From an uncultured bacterium (GTDB lineage: Bacteria > Bacteroidota > Bacteroidia > Bacteroidales > Rikenellaceae): a stretch of 27,276 nucleotides of DNA. Under the pieces are notes generated by a model. That model ran no database searches. It saw only the letters and a list, made by a program, of their open reading frames with translations, and was not told the DNA's origin. The stretch spans positions 1-27,276 of the forward strand of contig CAJMNH010000019.1 of assembly GCA_905214725.1 (NCBI GenBank), in the 5' to 3' direction. Positions 7,600-15,375 of the stretch are shown here, in pieces. Numbering within the stretch: the first letter of the stretch is position 1; every line of letters begins with the position of its first letter. The translations under genes were made by a program, and so were the position numbers.

Positions 7600-8383
7600 A
7601 GAACTTATTATAATTATCGAAACCCTCCGCCGCAAGCTCCTGATGCTCCAGCACCGGTTTGTCGCTGTTGCGGGCATACTCCGCCAAAACGGCGTCCACC
7701 CGTTCCGAAGCGAGCACAATGCCGTCGGCATAGTTCATAACGAATCGCATAAGGTTTTGGTATGACGGGTCGTCGAGAATTTTCAGATTTTCATCCTGCA
7801 CGCCTTCATGCTCCACCTTCGCGCGGAAACCGGCGTCGAGCGTACCCGGGAAGGCGTCATCGTAGAGCGACACGACGATCTTTACGTCGCGAAAGACGGG
7901 ATCGTCGGCGAACATATGTTTGAGATAGATCGGAACGACAGCCGAGAACCAGCCGTGGCAATGCACCACCGAAGGATTCCAACGCAGTTTCTTCACCGTC
8001 TCCAACACGCCGCGGGCAAAGAAGATGGCCCGTTCGTCGTTGTCGGCGAACCATCCGGCTTCGTCGGAAAGCACCGACTTACGGGCGAAATAATCGTCGT
8101 TGTCGATGAAATAGATCTGCACGCGCGCGGTCGGAATCGACGCTACTTTGATGATGAGCTGATGGTCGTTATCGTCGATGATCAGGTTCATTCCCGAGAG
8201 CCGGATTACCTCGTGAAGCTGATTCCGGCGTTCATTGATGCAACCGTAACGCGGCATGAACGTCCGAATCTCATTCCCTCTCTCCTGCATCGCCTGCACC
8301 AGTTGCCGACACAGCGAGGACTGCTCGGACTCGGGAAGATAGGGAAAAATCTCCTGACATACATATAAAATCTTACCTGCCAT
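7586..8383 (-). CDS. Starch/glycogen synthase-like protein, N-terminal (GT5) domain only
   Basis: The 265-residue protein matches the first Rossmann-like domain of GT5 glycogen synthases: KILYVCQEIFPYL at the start, then GNEIRTFMPRYG (GlgA-type HEVRVLLPRYG), VQIYFIDNDDYFARK, and VVHCHGWFSAVVPIYLK (GlgA-type HxHDWHT). Canonical GlgA is about 480 residues with a second GT1-type domain; that domain is absent here. The N-terminal KxGGL motif that binds ADP-glucose is replaced by PESEQSS. Glycogen synthesis by this protein alone is therefore unlikely; a regulatory or scaffold role is possible. I place the start at the ATG at 8383 rather than the in-frame TTG at 8389. A -7 box TACCTTTG lies 22-29 bases upstream. 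Confidence 0.85.
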   Translation of the reverse strand: MAGKILYVCQEIFPYLPESEQSSLCRQLVQAMQERGNEIRTFMPRYGCINERRNQLHEVIRLSGMNLIIDDNDHQLIIKVASIPTARVQIYFIDNDDYFARKSVLSDEAGWFADNDERAIFFARGVLETVKKLRWNPSVVHCHGWFSAVVPIYLKHMFADDPVFRDVKIVVSLYDDAFPGTLDAGFRAKVEHEGVQDENLKILDDPSYQNLMRFVMNYADGIVLASERVDAVLAEYARNSDKPVLEHQELAAEGFDNYNKFYEEL

Positions 8384-8404
8384 CGCCAATGTGAGTTTAT
8401 TTTA

Positions 8405-8412
8405 CAAAGGTA
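8405..8412 (-). promoter_or_regulatory. -7 promoter box for the starch-synthase-like / DUF4270 operon
   Basis: The minus strand reads TACCTTTG, matching TAnnTTTG, 22 bases before the ATG at 8383. It lies in the 82-base gap after queA, so this pair can be transcribed independently of the upstream cluster. Confidence 0.65.
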
Positions 8413-8465
8413 GTGAAAAATTTCCGAAAAACCGCGTCCGCCCGGAAATCCGCACTCCTGCAACC

Positions 8466-9515
8466 TCAGAGAATCAGCATCGCATCGCCGTAAGTACCGA
8501 ACCGATACCCCTCTTCGCGCGCCACCTTATAGGCGTTCATCACGCAGTCGTAACCGCCGAAGGCCGCCACCATCATCAACTGCGTCGAGTAGGGCAGATG
8601 GAAGTTCGAGACCATCGCATCGGCCACCGTAAACTCGTAGGGCGAAAAGATGAACTTGTTGGTCCAACCCTCACCGGAGTTGATCGTACCGTTCGTCGAA
8701 ACGACCGTTTCGAGCGTCCGCATCACCGTCGTTCCGATCGAGACGACCTTACGGCCGCCCTGCTTGGCCCGATTGACGGAGGCTGCGGTCGGCTCGTTCA
8801 CGAAATATTGCTCGGAATCCATCTTGTGTTTCGACAAATCCTCGACATCCACCGTACGGAAATTTCCCAGACCGGCGTGAAGCGTCAGAAAAGCCCGCCC
8901 GACGCCGCGAATCTCCATGCGTTTCATCAGATGCTTCGAGAAGTGCATCCCCGCCGTGGGAGCCACCACGGCCCCCTCTTTCTCGGCAAAAATCGTCTGG
9001 TAACGCTCGCTGTCCTCCGGTTCGACCTTCTCGCGCACCCAGCGCGGCAGCGGCGTCTCGCCCAGTTTGAAAAGCGCGGCCTTGAATTCGTCGTAATCGC
9101 CGTCGAACAGGAAGCGCAGCGTACGTCCGCGCGAAGTGGTGTTGTCGATCACCTCGGCCACCATCAGGTCGTCGTCGCCGAAATAGAGCTTGTTGCCGAT
9201 GCGTATCTTGCGGGCCGGATCGACCAGCACGTCCCACAACCGCAACTCACGGTTCAGTTCGCGCAGCAGGAAAATTTCGATCTCGGCACCGGTCTTCTCC
9301 TTATTGCCGTACAGACGGGCCGGAAAAACTTTCGTATCGTTGAAAACGAACAGGTCGCCCTCGCCGAAATAGTCGATAATATCTTTGAATACGCGGTGCT
9401 CGATCGTACCTTTGGCACGGTCGATCACCATCAGGCGCGCTTCGTCGCGGTTTTCGGCAGGGTACTTCGCCAGCATCTCCGGCTTGAACTCATACCCGTA
9501 CTGTGATAATTTCAT
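8466..9515 (-). CDS. queA: S-adenosylmethionine:tRNA ribosyltransferase-isomerase
   Basis: QueA transfers and rearranges the ribosyl part of SAM onto preQ1 at position 34 of GUN-anticodon tRNAs, giving epoxyqueuosine. The 349-residue product matches throughout: YPAENRDEARLMVIDR near the N-terminus, DLFVFNDTKVFPARL, GAEIEIFLLRE, APTAGMHFS, FLTLHAGLGNFRTVDVEDL, VSIGTTVMRTLE and NFHLPYSTQLMMVAAFGG. The ATG at 9515 (MKLSQYGYEF) is used because conservation begins there; 15 upstream codons in frame look nonconserved. It follows truB with a 142-base gap that is AT-rich, so it may have its own promoter. No other queuosine gene is in the window. Confidence 0.97.
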   Translation of the reverse strand: MKLSQYGYEFKPEMLAKYPAENRDEARLMVIDRAKGTIEHRVFKDIIDYFGEGDLFVFNDTKVFPARLYGNKEKTGAEIEIFLLRELNRELRLWDVLVDPARKIRIGNKLYFGDDDLMVAEVIDNTTSRGRTLRFLFDGDYDEFKAALFKLGETPLPRWVREKVEPEDSERYQTIFAEKEGAVVAPTAGMHFSKHLMKRMEIRGVGRAFLTLHAGLGNFRTVDVEDLSKHKMDSEQYFVNEPTAASVNRAKQGGRKVVSIGTTVMRTLETVVSTNGTINSGEGWTNKFIFSPYEFTVADAMVSNFHLPYSTQLMMVAAFGGYDCVMNAYKVAREEGYRFGTYGDAMLIL

Positions 9516-9657
9516 TGTCTGAACAATTGGATTACATTCTTCGTTTTCTACGCCCGACATCGCCCTAAACAGCCGCTGCCCTCAGAGCCCGAAAACGATT
9601 TTATCGTCAAAAAACACAAAACAATTAAAATAAATACGGTGAAAAAACGATTTTGTT

Positions 9658-10362
9658 TCACTCTCCCCGCAACTTTTTCAAAAAATCATCGAGCTGCCAA
9701 GCGTTCCCGACCGTGAAACCGCCGCTGCGCGTGCGGCGCAACGAGGTGAGATAGGCGCCGCTCGACAAGGCTTCGCCGATTTCACGGGCAAGCGAACGGA
9801 TATAGGTTCCCTTCGAACAACGGACGCGAATCGTGAGTTCCGGCAGGCGGCACTCCACGAGTTCGATTTCATAGATCGTGATGAGCGACTGCCGCATCTC
9901 GACCGCTTCGCCGGCCCGTGCGAACTCATAGGCCCGCGTCCCCTCGATCTTCTTGGCCGAATAGAGCGGCGGCGTTTGCAGCCGTTCGCCCACGAGCGAA
10001 GCGAGCGCCCGTTCGACCGCCTGCCGCGTAATATGATCCGTAGGAAAGGTCCGGTCGATCGTATGTTCGCAGTCGAAACTGGGGGTCGTGGCGCCCAGCC
10101 GCACACCGGCGACATACTCCTTCTCTTCGGCCTGCAATCGGTCGACCTGCTTGGTCGCCCGCCCGATGCAGACCAGCAACACCCCCGTCGCCAACGGATC
10201 GAGCGTCCCTGCGTGGCCCACCTTGATCTTGCGGAACCCCGCCTTGCGCAGATCGAATTTCACCTTGCGCACCACGTCCGTCGAACTCCAGCGGTAGGGT
10301 TTGTCGATCACGGCGACGTATCCCTCTTCGAAGTTCACGCTTTGCAAATCGGTAGTTTCCAT
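9658..10362 (-). CDS. truB: tRNA pseudouridine(55) synthase
   Basis: TruB isomerises U55 in the T-loop of tRNAs. The 234-residue product has the catalytic loop KVGHAGTLDPLATGVLL with nucleophile Asp55, the KPYRWSSTDVV motif near the start, TPPLYSAKKIEGTRAYEFAR, and the conserved RVRCSKGTYIRSLAREIGEAL segment. It lacks a long C-terminal PUA domain, as do many Bacteroidota homologues. The ATG at 10362 lies four bases after the uppP stop, so the two are cotranscribed and probably translationally coupled; the longer frame extending into uppP is ignored. Confidence 0.97.
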   Translation of the reverse strand: METTDLQSVNFEEGYVAVIDKPYRWSSTDVVRKVKFDLRKAGFRKIKVGHAGTLDPLATGVLLVCIGRATKQVDRLQAEEKEYVAGVRLGATTPSFDCEHTIDRTFPTDHITRQAVERALASLVGERLQTPPLYSAKKIEGTRAYEFARAGEAVEMRQSLITIYEIELVECRLPELTIRVRCSKGTYIRSLAREIGEALSSGAYLTSLRRTRSGGFTVGNAWQLDDFLKKLRGE

Positions 10363-10366
10363 CGGT

Positions 10367-11161
10367 TTACAGCAGATAAGAGAGAATCGAGACGAGACCT
10401 GCCGCCGCACAGTAGAGGGCGAACCAGACGAGTTTGCCGCGTTTGACGATCTCGATCATGAACTTGCAGGCCAGACACCCTACGACGAACGCCGCGACAA
10501 ATCCGGCGGCCAGCGGCGCGGTGCCGATCGCCTGCGCGCCGAGATTGCCCTTCAGCAACTCCAGAAAGGTCTCGCCCAGAATCGGCGCCAGCACCATCAG
10601 GAAGGAGAACTGCGCCACGGTCTCCTTACGGTTTCCGAGCAGCAGTCCCGTAGCGATGGTCGAACCCGAACGCGACAGACCGGGCATGGCGGCCGCAGCC
10701 TGCGCCACGCCGATCAGAAAGGCGTCGCGATAGGAGAGCTGCGCCTTTTGGCGGGGCTTGGCATAGTAAGCAAAAGCGAGCAGCGCGGCAGTCACGAGCA
10801 GCATGCACCCCACCACGAGCAGGATTGCCGGCGATTCCAAGAGCGCGTCGAGCCGATCTTTAAACGTGAAGCCGACGATTCCGATCGGGATCATCGACAG
10901 CAAAAGTTTCAGAACGTATGCCTGCTCCTCATTGAACCGGCGCGAAAAGAGACCGCGCACGAGCCGCGCCACCTCGCTCCACAGCACGACGACCGTACTG
11001 AGCACCGTAGCGGCATGCAGCGTCACGTCGAACAGCAGATTTTCCTCGATCGAAACCCCCAGCAACGCCTTGGCGATTTGCAGGTGGCCGCTGCTCGACA
11101 CAGGAAGGAACTCTGTGATTCCCTGTACGATACCCAGAATAATGGCTTGGATCGTATCCAT
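10367..11161 (-). CDS. uppP: Undecaprenyl-diphosphatase (BacA type)
   Basis: This integral membrane enzyme dephosphorylates undecaprenyl diphosphate to regenerate the lipid carrier for peptidoglycan and other glycans; overexpression gives bacitracin resistance in other bacteria. The 264-residue protein shows both family motifs: EFLPVSSSGH (Glu17 to His26) and PGLSRSGST (160-168, with Arg164), plus about eight hydrophobic segments. It begins MDTIQAIILGIVQGITEFLP. It sits four bases after the DUF3098 gene and four before truB. A polyprenyl diphosphate synthase gene lies on the other side of the cluster at 15376, which fits a shared lipid-carrier theme. Confidence 0.97.
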   Translation of the reverse strand: MDTIQAIILGIVQGITEFLPVSSSGHLQIAKALLGVSIEENLLFDVTLHAATVLSTVVVLWSEVARLVRGLFSRRFNEEQAYVLKLLLSMIPIGIVGFTFKDRLDALLESPAILLVVGCMLLVTAALLAFAYYAKPRQKAQLSYRDAFLIGVAQAAAAMPGLSRSGSTIATGLLLGNRKETVAQFSFLMVLAPILGETFLELLKGNLGAQAIGTAPLAAGFVAAFVVGCLACKFMIEIVKRGKLVWFALYCAAAGLVSILSYLL

Positions 11162-11165
11162 CTGC

Positions 11166-11414
11166 TTACCAGCGTTTGAGGATGGCGTAGATTTCGAATG
11201 CGAAGCCGCCGATCACCAGAATCGGCGCCAGCGTGATGCGCTGCCACGAGAACATGGCATAGTTGAACTCGTCGGGCGAGTCGCTGCCGCCGCCGGCCAT
11301 GAGAACCAGTCCCAGCAGGATAACCGCCGCGCCGATGAGCAGCAGCACGTAATTTTTAGTCGTAAGAGGCATCTTGGCGTCGTTGGCGTCGCCGATCTCG
11401 TTGAATTTTTTCAT
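11166..11414 (-). CDS. DUF3098 small membrane protein
   Basis: The 82-residue protein has two transmembrane segments: about 20-40 (KNYVLLLIGAAVILLGLVLM) and 60-78 (ITLAPILVIGGFAFEIYAIL), separated by a short polar loop with GGGSDSPDEFN. The loop motif, size and position between ftsX and uppP match the Bacteroidota family DUF3098, whose function is unknown. The conserved neighbourhood suggests a role in cell envelope or division, an inference only. The stop is four bases from the uppP start. Upstream, a 400-base gap holding a tandem repeat separates it from ftsX. Confidence 0.9.
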   Translation of the reverse strand: MKKFNEIGDANDAKMPLTTKNYVLLLIGAAVILLGLVLMAGGGSDSPDEFNYAMFSWQRITLAPILVIGGFAFEIYAILKRW

Positions 11415-11500
11415 ATATCGTTCAATTGTTTTTCATCTTTCGCTCCCGTCGCATCCTGCGAAAACTCAGACCGGAACACATCACAGGCTGCGACTACGCT

Positions 11501-11800
11501 GATCGGGAACCGCAGAACCGACCCCACCGGCATCTGCCGTAACTCCCAAAGGGACAGCACCCCAAAAGTTCCCTCCGAGGAGGGGATTCAGGAGTGGGTC
11601 TGACCTGCAAAACACGGCCATAGGCCGTGATAGCGCCCGATGGAAACCGTACAACCTTCTCCATCGACATCTGTCGTAACACCCAAAGGGACAGCACCCA
11701 AAAGTCCCCTCCGAGGAGGGGATTCAGGGGTGGGTCAGACCTGCAAAACACGGCCACCGGCCGTGATAACGCCCGACGGGAGCCGTACGACCTTCCCCTT
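11501..11800. repeat. Tandem noncoding repeat, about 2.2 copies of a 137-bp unit
   Basis: Copy 1 (about 11501-11638) and copy 2 (about 11639-11775) are close to 85-90% alike by eye, followed by the first 25 bases of a third copy (to about 11800). Each full unit holds CCCAAAGGGACAGCAC, then a palindrome TCCCCTCCGAGGAGGGGA (11705-11722; one G-T pair in copy 1 at 11569-11586), then a hairpin CACGGCC-3 nt-GGCCGTG (11613-11629 and 11749-11765). The hairpin loops differ (ATA versus ACC) while the stems are identical. The element fills the gap between ftsX and DUF3098. The reading frame across it (minus strand, 11494-11757) translates as repeats of a proline/glycine-rich phrase and looks spurious. 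Confidence 0.85.
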
Positions 11801-11819
11801 CAATACAAACGTTAAAGAA

Positions 11820-12701
11820 CTAATATAAGTGTATCTTGTCCGATTTCATATTCACGAACCGGTTGACGGATACCGCCGTAAAGAGCAGGGCGATCAGCAC
11901 GCCGCCGGCCATCATACTGCCTACGATCACCATCGCCTTGGTCATCGCCGCAAGGCTCGTCAGTTCGGGCAGCGCCTCGCTCAGCCCGTAAAGCGCTACG
12001 CCGAACAACGCCGAAGCGCCCGCACCGGCTGCAATGCCCTGCCAGATGCTGCTCGCCAGAAACGGCCGCATGATAAACCACTTGGTCGCTCCGACCAGCT
12101 TCATCGTATTGATGAGGTAGCGTTTCGAGTAGATCGACAGCCGAATCGTATTGCTCAACAGGATGAGCGAAATGACGAGCAGCGCCGCCGCAAAGACCGC
12201 GAGCACCAGTTGAATCTTGTTTACCGTGGCATGCATCCGCCGGATCATCGGCAGAGGGCACGTCGCCCGCTCCACTCCCCGGATTCCGCCGACCTTGATC
12301 AGGAACGCGTCGAGCCGCGCCGAGTCGGCCGACTCGGCCGAGAGGTGCACTTCGAAACTGTCGTTGAGCGGATTCTCGCCGAGCACCTCCTCGATCTCGT
12401 TCTCGAACATGTGGCGGAACTCCGCATCGCCGATCTTCGCCTCCTTCGAGACGAAATCGACGGCGCGCACCATTTCGTCGCCGCGCAGGCGGCCTTCGAT
12501 CTCGCTGCGATGCAGCGAATCCACCCCGTCCGCCAATTCGACGGTCACCGTCACGCTCTCCTGCAACGTGCGCGCGACGCGCAGCGCTGCCGTCATCAGA
12601 TATCCCACCGAACCGAGCAGGAACAGCACCAACGCCATGCTCACCGTCGAGACGATGTAGGAGTTGCGTACGCGCCGTTTGAGTCGCTTGTTGTCTTTCA
12701 T
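11820..12701 (-). CDS. ftsX: Cell division permease-like protein FtsX
   Basis: The 293-residue protein has the FtsX layout: a short basic cytosolic N-terminus, one transmembrane helix (about 15-38), a periplasmic domain (about 40-155), then three helices near 157-180, 215-237 and 250-275. The segment SNTIRLSIYSKRYLINTMKL followed by VGATKWFIMRPFL is the conserved FtsX cytosolic loop. With the ATPase FtsE it forms an ABC-type complex that controls peptidoglycan hydrolases during division; ftsE is not in the window. Its ATG overlaps the stop of the YfhO gene (ATGA), indicating coupling. The downstream 400 bases contain a tandem repeat instead of the short gap expected in this conserved cluster. 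Confidence 0.93.
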   Translation of the reverse strand: MKDNKRLKRRVRNSYIVSTVSMALVLFLLGSVGYLMTAALRVARTLQESVTVTVELADGVDSLHRSEIEGRLRGDEMVRAVDFVSKEAKIGDAEFRHMFENEIEEVLGENPLNDSFEVHLSAESADSARLDAFLIKVGGIRGVERATCPLPMIRRMHATVNKIQLVLAVFAAALLVISLILLSNTIRLSIYSKRYLINTMKLVGATKWFIMRPFLASSIWQGIAAGAGASALFGVALYGLSEALPELTSLAAMTKAMVIVGSMMAGGVLIALLFTAVSVNRFVNMKSDKIHLY

Positions 12702-15193
12702 CGCTTTCTTCGTTTATACCATCCGGCTCCGGCGAGCGCAACGAACGCCAGCAGGATCGCCGCCGAACAGAGGCCCGTCACCCCTTCGACCGCACCCCAG
12801 TGCGGCGCGCGGAAACGCCACTCGACCGTATGATTGCCGGCGGGCAGTTCCATGGCCCGCAGCAGATAGTCCGCACGGAAATAGGGAGCCTCCGCGCCGT
12901 CCACGTACGCCGTCCACCCCTTGTCGTAGAAGATCTCGGAGAAGACCGCCGTAACGGGTACGGGGGATGCGTATTCGTATTTCAGATAGTTGGAACGATA
13001 CGCTGCGAGCCGGATCGTGCCGCCGAGCGTATCGACGACGGGCAACGCTCCTTCGCGGCCCCCCGTCATGCGCGCATAGTCGGCGGGATTGACCACCGCC
13101 TGACGGCGCAGATCGGCCGTCGCCAGCGCCGCGAGTTCCTCCTGCGGCGTCGAAGCCGTCACAATATCGTTCACCAGCCACGCCGCACCCTGCGCCGTCG
13201 GACGCAACTGCGCTTGGGGAGCGCCGTCGGCGCCCGACACGATCCTATAACGGGTATTGAGCAGATCGAGCACCGCCTCGTCGTTGGCGGCGAGGTAGCG
13301 GTCAACCACATCCTGATAACGGGACATTTTCGCGCCGTGATAGCCGCCCACCGAACGGTGATAGTAGCTCGTCGTAGCGTCGTTAAAGGGACTGACCGTG
13401 AGGTTCAGCACGCGGAAGCCGGGCGTCGTGTCGCGCAGAATCAGTTTGTCCGCCTCGCTCGGCGTCCACTGCTGCCGGCGCGGCGAGACGAAATCGTCCG
13501 ACGAAAGGTAGCGCGCATCGACGCCCCACAGATCGGCCACGACCAGCACGCCCGCCAAGGCTAACGCCGCACCGCGCCAGCGGAGCCGCACGATCATCGC
13601 TCCGACGGCGCCTGCCGTAAGGAGCACGAAGAGGAGCGAACGCCAAGCGTCGGCCGTCATCATTTCGGCCCGCTCGACGGCCATCGCCGCGCCGACCTCT
13701 TCGCCGATCGTAACGTCGAGTCCCTGTTGCAGCAGATCGTCGGCGCCGCTGGCCCGCAGAATGTGGTTGAACTGCGCGGTCATCTGCTCCACGGCGGCTT
13801 CGCGGCCGAAGTCGAAGAGGTGACCGCCCGCCACGGCGAAGAGCAGACACACGCCGCCCGTAACGCCCGCCGCCCATGCCAGCGCACGGCGCAGCCGCGC
13901 CGCCGGAATCTCCGCACGCCAGAGCCGTTGAAGCGCCAGCGCCGCCAGCAACGGCACCGTCCATTGGACGATCACGAGCGCCATCGAAACCGTGCGGAAC
14001 TTGTTGTAACCGGGAAGATAGTTATACGCCAATTCGGTCAATCCCATAAAATGATGCCCCCACGCCAGCAACAGCATTGCGACGCTTGCGGCCACCAGCC
14101 ACCAGCGGTCGCGGCCGCCGACCAGCAATGCGCCCAGCAACGCCAAAAAGAGGGCTGCCGCACCCAGATAGGTCGGACCGCCCGTATAGGGTTGATCGCC
14201 CCAGTAGGCAGGTATCTGCTGCGACGCCTGCGCCATGCCGTAAGGGGTCAGGGCCGCCGCTACGGGACCGTCCGCCGAAAAGGCGTGCCCGGAATCGCTG
14301 CCCATGAAATCGGGGATCAGCAGGTTCCAACTCTCGGCGCGGCCGTAGCTCCACGCCGTAGCATAGGCCAGATCCAACCCGTCGCTCTTCACGTCGGCCG
14401 CCGCCAGCTCCGAGCCGCTGCGCGTCGTATCCTTCGCATATTGGGCCGTGTACCACAGCGGCGCGAAATTCGAGCCGAGCGCCAGCAGCCCTGCGGCAAC
14501 CAGCACCGCCGTGCGTTTTGCAAACGGCCTCAGCATCTTCTCCCGCAGGGCGAAGATTCCCTCGCTGATCCAGAAAAAAGCGGCGGCCAGCAGGAAATAG
14601 TAGGTGATCTGCGGATGGTTGGCCCCGATTTCGAGCGACGCGAAGAGCGCCGTGAGAGCTGCGCCCCATCCCATTCGCCGCCCGCGCAGCGTCATCCAGA
14701 TACCGCCCATCATCAGGGGCGCATAGACCAGCGCCCACATTTTCGTCACATGACCCGCTCCGATAATGAGAATGAAATAGGTCGAAAGACCGTAGGCCAG
14801 CGACGGCACGATCCCCACCCACGGATTGATCCCCATCATAAGCAGCATCGCCCACATCGCGCACATGGCGAAGAAGAGAAATCCGGCGGGCGTATCGACC
14901 AGCCGAACCGCCTGCCCCACCGTATCCTTGACCAACTGGGCGGGGTAGCGCACATTGACCAGATAGGCCGGCATTCCGCCGAACATCGAACCGATCCACT
15001 GCGGATCCTCGCCGTACTGCGCCCGCGCCTCGTAGACCTCGCGGCTCGCCCCTTCATACTGCCGCACATCGTGTTGCGGCAGCACGTCTCCGCCGAACTG
15101 AGGCGCGAAATAGAGGGCGGCCAACGTGAAGAAAAGGAGCACGGCCACGGCCGCCGGCAATAATTTTCTGAGTATGGATGCAATAGTGGTCAT
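12698..15193 (-). CDS. YfhO family integral membrane protein
   Basis: The 831-residue protein has an N-terminal helix (LLPAAVAVLLFFTLAALYFAP), a long first loop with acidic and aromatic residues (LPQHDVRQYEGASREVYEAR), about a dozen helices to residue 580, an extracytoplasmic domain, and a last helix before the basic tail YKRRKR. The loop sequence, overall length and the late motif FSEIFYDKGWTAYVDG are typical of the YfhO family, which has a GT-C glycosyltransferase-like topology; in Firmicutes YfhO is implicated in lipoteichoic acid glycosylation. In Bacteroidota the substrate is unknown. The ATG at 15193 is chosen because the -7 box at 15214-15221 lies just upstream and would exclude the longer frame. 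It heads the cluster running to queA. Confidence 0.9.
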   Translation of the reverse strand: MTTIASILRKLLPAAVAVLLFFTLAALYFAPQFGGDVLPQHDVRQYEGASREVYEARAQYGEDPQWIGSMFGGMPAYLVNVRYPAQLVKDTVGQAVRLVDTPAGFLFFAMCAMWAMLLMMGINPWVGIVPSLAYGLSTYFILIIGAGHVTKMWALVYAPLMMGGIWMTLRGRRMGWGAALTALFASLEIGANHPQITYYFLLAAAFFWISEGIFALREKMLRPFAKRTAVLVAAGLLALGSNFAPLWYTAQYAKDTTRSGSELAAADVKSDGLDLAYATAWSYGRAESWNLLIPDFMGSDSGHAFSADGPVAAALTPYGMAQASQQIPAYWGDQPYTGGPTYLGAAALFLALLGALLVGGRDRWWLVAASVAMLLLAWGHHFMGLTELAYNYLPGYNKFRTVSMALVIVQWTVPLLAALALQRLWRAEIPAARLRRALAWAAGVTGGVCLLFAVAGGHLFDFGREAAVEQMTAQFNHILRASGADDLLQQGLDVTIGEEVGAAMAVERAEMMTADAWRSLLFVLLTAGAVGAMIVRLRWRGAALALAGVLVVADLWGVDARYLSSDDFVSPRRQQWTPSEADKLILRDTTPGFRVLNLTVSPFNDATTSYYHRSVGGYHGAKMSRYQDVVDRYLAANDEAVLDLLNTRYRIVSGADGAPQAQLRPTAQGAAWLVNDIVTASTPQEELAALATADLRRQAVVNPADYARMTGGREGALPVVDTLGGTIRLAAYRSNYLKYEYASPVPVTAVFSEIFYDKGWTAYVDGAEAPYFRADYLLRAMELPAGNHTVEWRFRAPHWGAVEGVTGLCSAAILLAFVALAGAGWYKRRKR

Positions 15194-15213
15194 AGCAGCG
15201 ATTGTTCGTCGGC

Positions 15214-15221
15214 CAAAGGTA
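15214..15221 (-). promoter_or_regulatory. -7 promoter box for the YfhO-ftsX cluster
   Basis: The minus strand reads TACCTTTG 21 bases before the ATG at 15193. This supports transcription of the whole minus-strand cluster from here and fixes the YfhO start. It is divergent from the promoter at 15265. Confidence 0.65.
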
Positions 15222-15264
15222 CGAAAAAAGCGCGAGTATACGGTGTATGATTCAGAAAAATAAC

Positions 15265-15290
15265 TATCTTTGCCGAAAAGAATTTTCGGC
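15265..15290 (+). promoter_or_regulatory. -7 promoter box followed by a hairpin, upstream of the prenyl synthase
   Basis: TATCTTTG at 15265-15272 matches TAnnTTTG. It overlaps by one base a perfect inverted repeat (GCCGAAAA, loop GAA, TTTTCGGC; 15272-15290). If used, the transcript would begin inside this hairpin and have a leader of about 100 bases containing repeat element copy A. Confidence 0.5.
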
Positions 15291-15300
15291 TTCGATAGAC

Positions 15301-15352
15301 GGCGCCTCGGCAAAACCGGATTCGTTTCTGCGCTCGGCTTGTACTATCTTAG
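15301..15352 (+). repeat. Interspersed hairpin element, copy A
   Basis: Conserved flanks GCGCCTCGG and CGCTCGGCTT surround a variable hairpin core: GCAAAAC (15310-15316) pairs with GTTTCTGC (15324-15331), leaving one bulged C. The right end runs into TATCTTAG (15345-15352), a degenerate -7 box 24 bases before the prenyl synthase ATG. Two related copies lie at 25164-25306. Confidence 0.7.
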
Positions 15353-15375
15353 CGTAACAAAACGTCAGCCGGAGT

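Noticed and set aside
9516..9657. preQ1 riboswitch upstream of queA
   Set aside because: The gap is AT-rich but shows no preQ1 aptamer features; QueA acts late in the pathway and is not usually under that switch.
11494..11757. 87-residue minus-strand ORF across the tandem repeat
   Set aside because: The peptide merely restates the DNA repeat (proline/glycine phrases), and the frame of the shared phrase shifts between copies, so it is not a conserved protein.
11501..11800. CRISPR-like array
   Set aside because: Only about two long units with no spacers and no cas genes; the hairpins lie within the repeated unit.
13727..15163. 478-residue plus-strand frame opposite the YfhO gene
   Set aside because: His/Arg/Gln-rich antisense translation of a membrane protein gene; no domain, promoter or plausible start.
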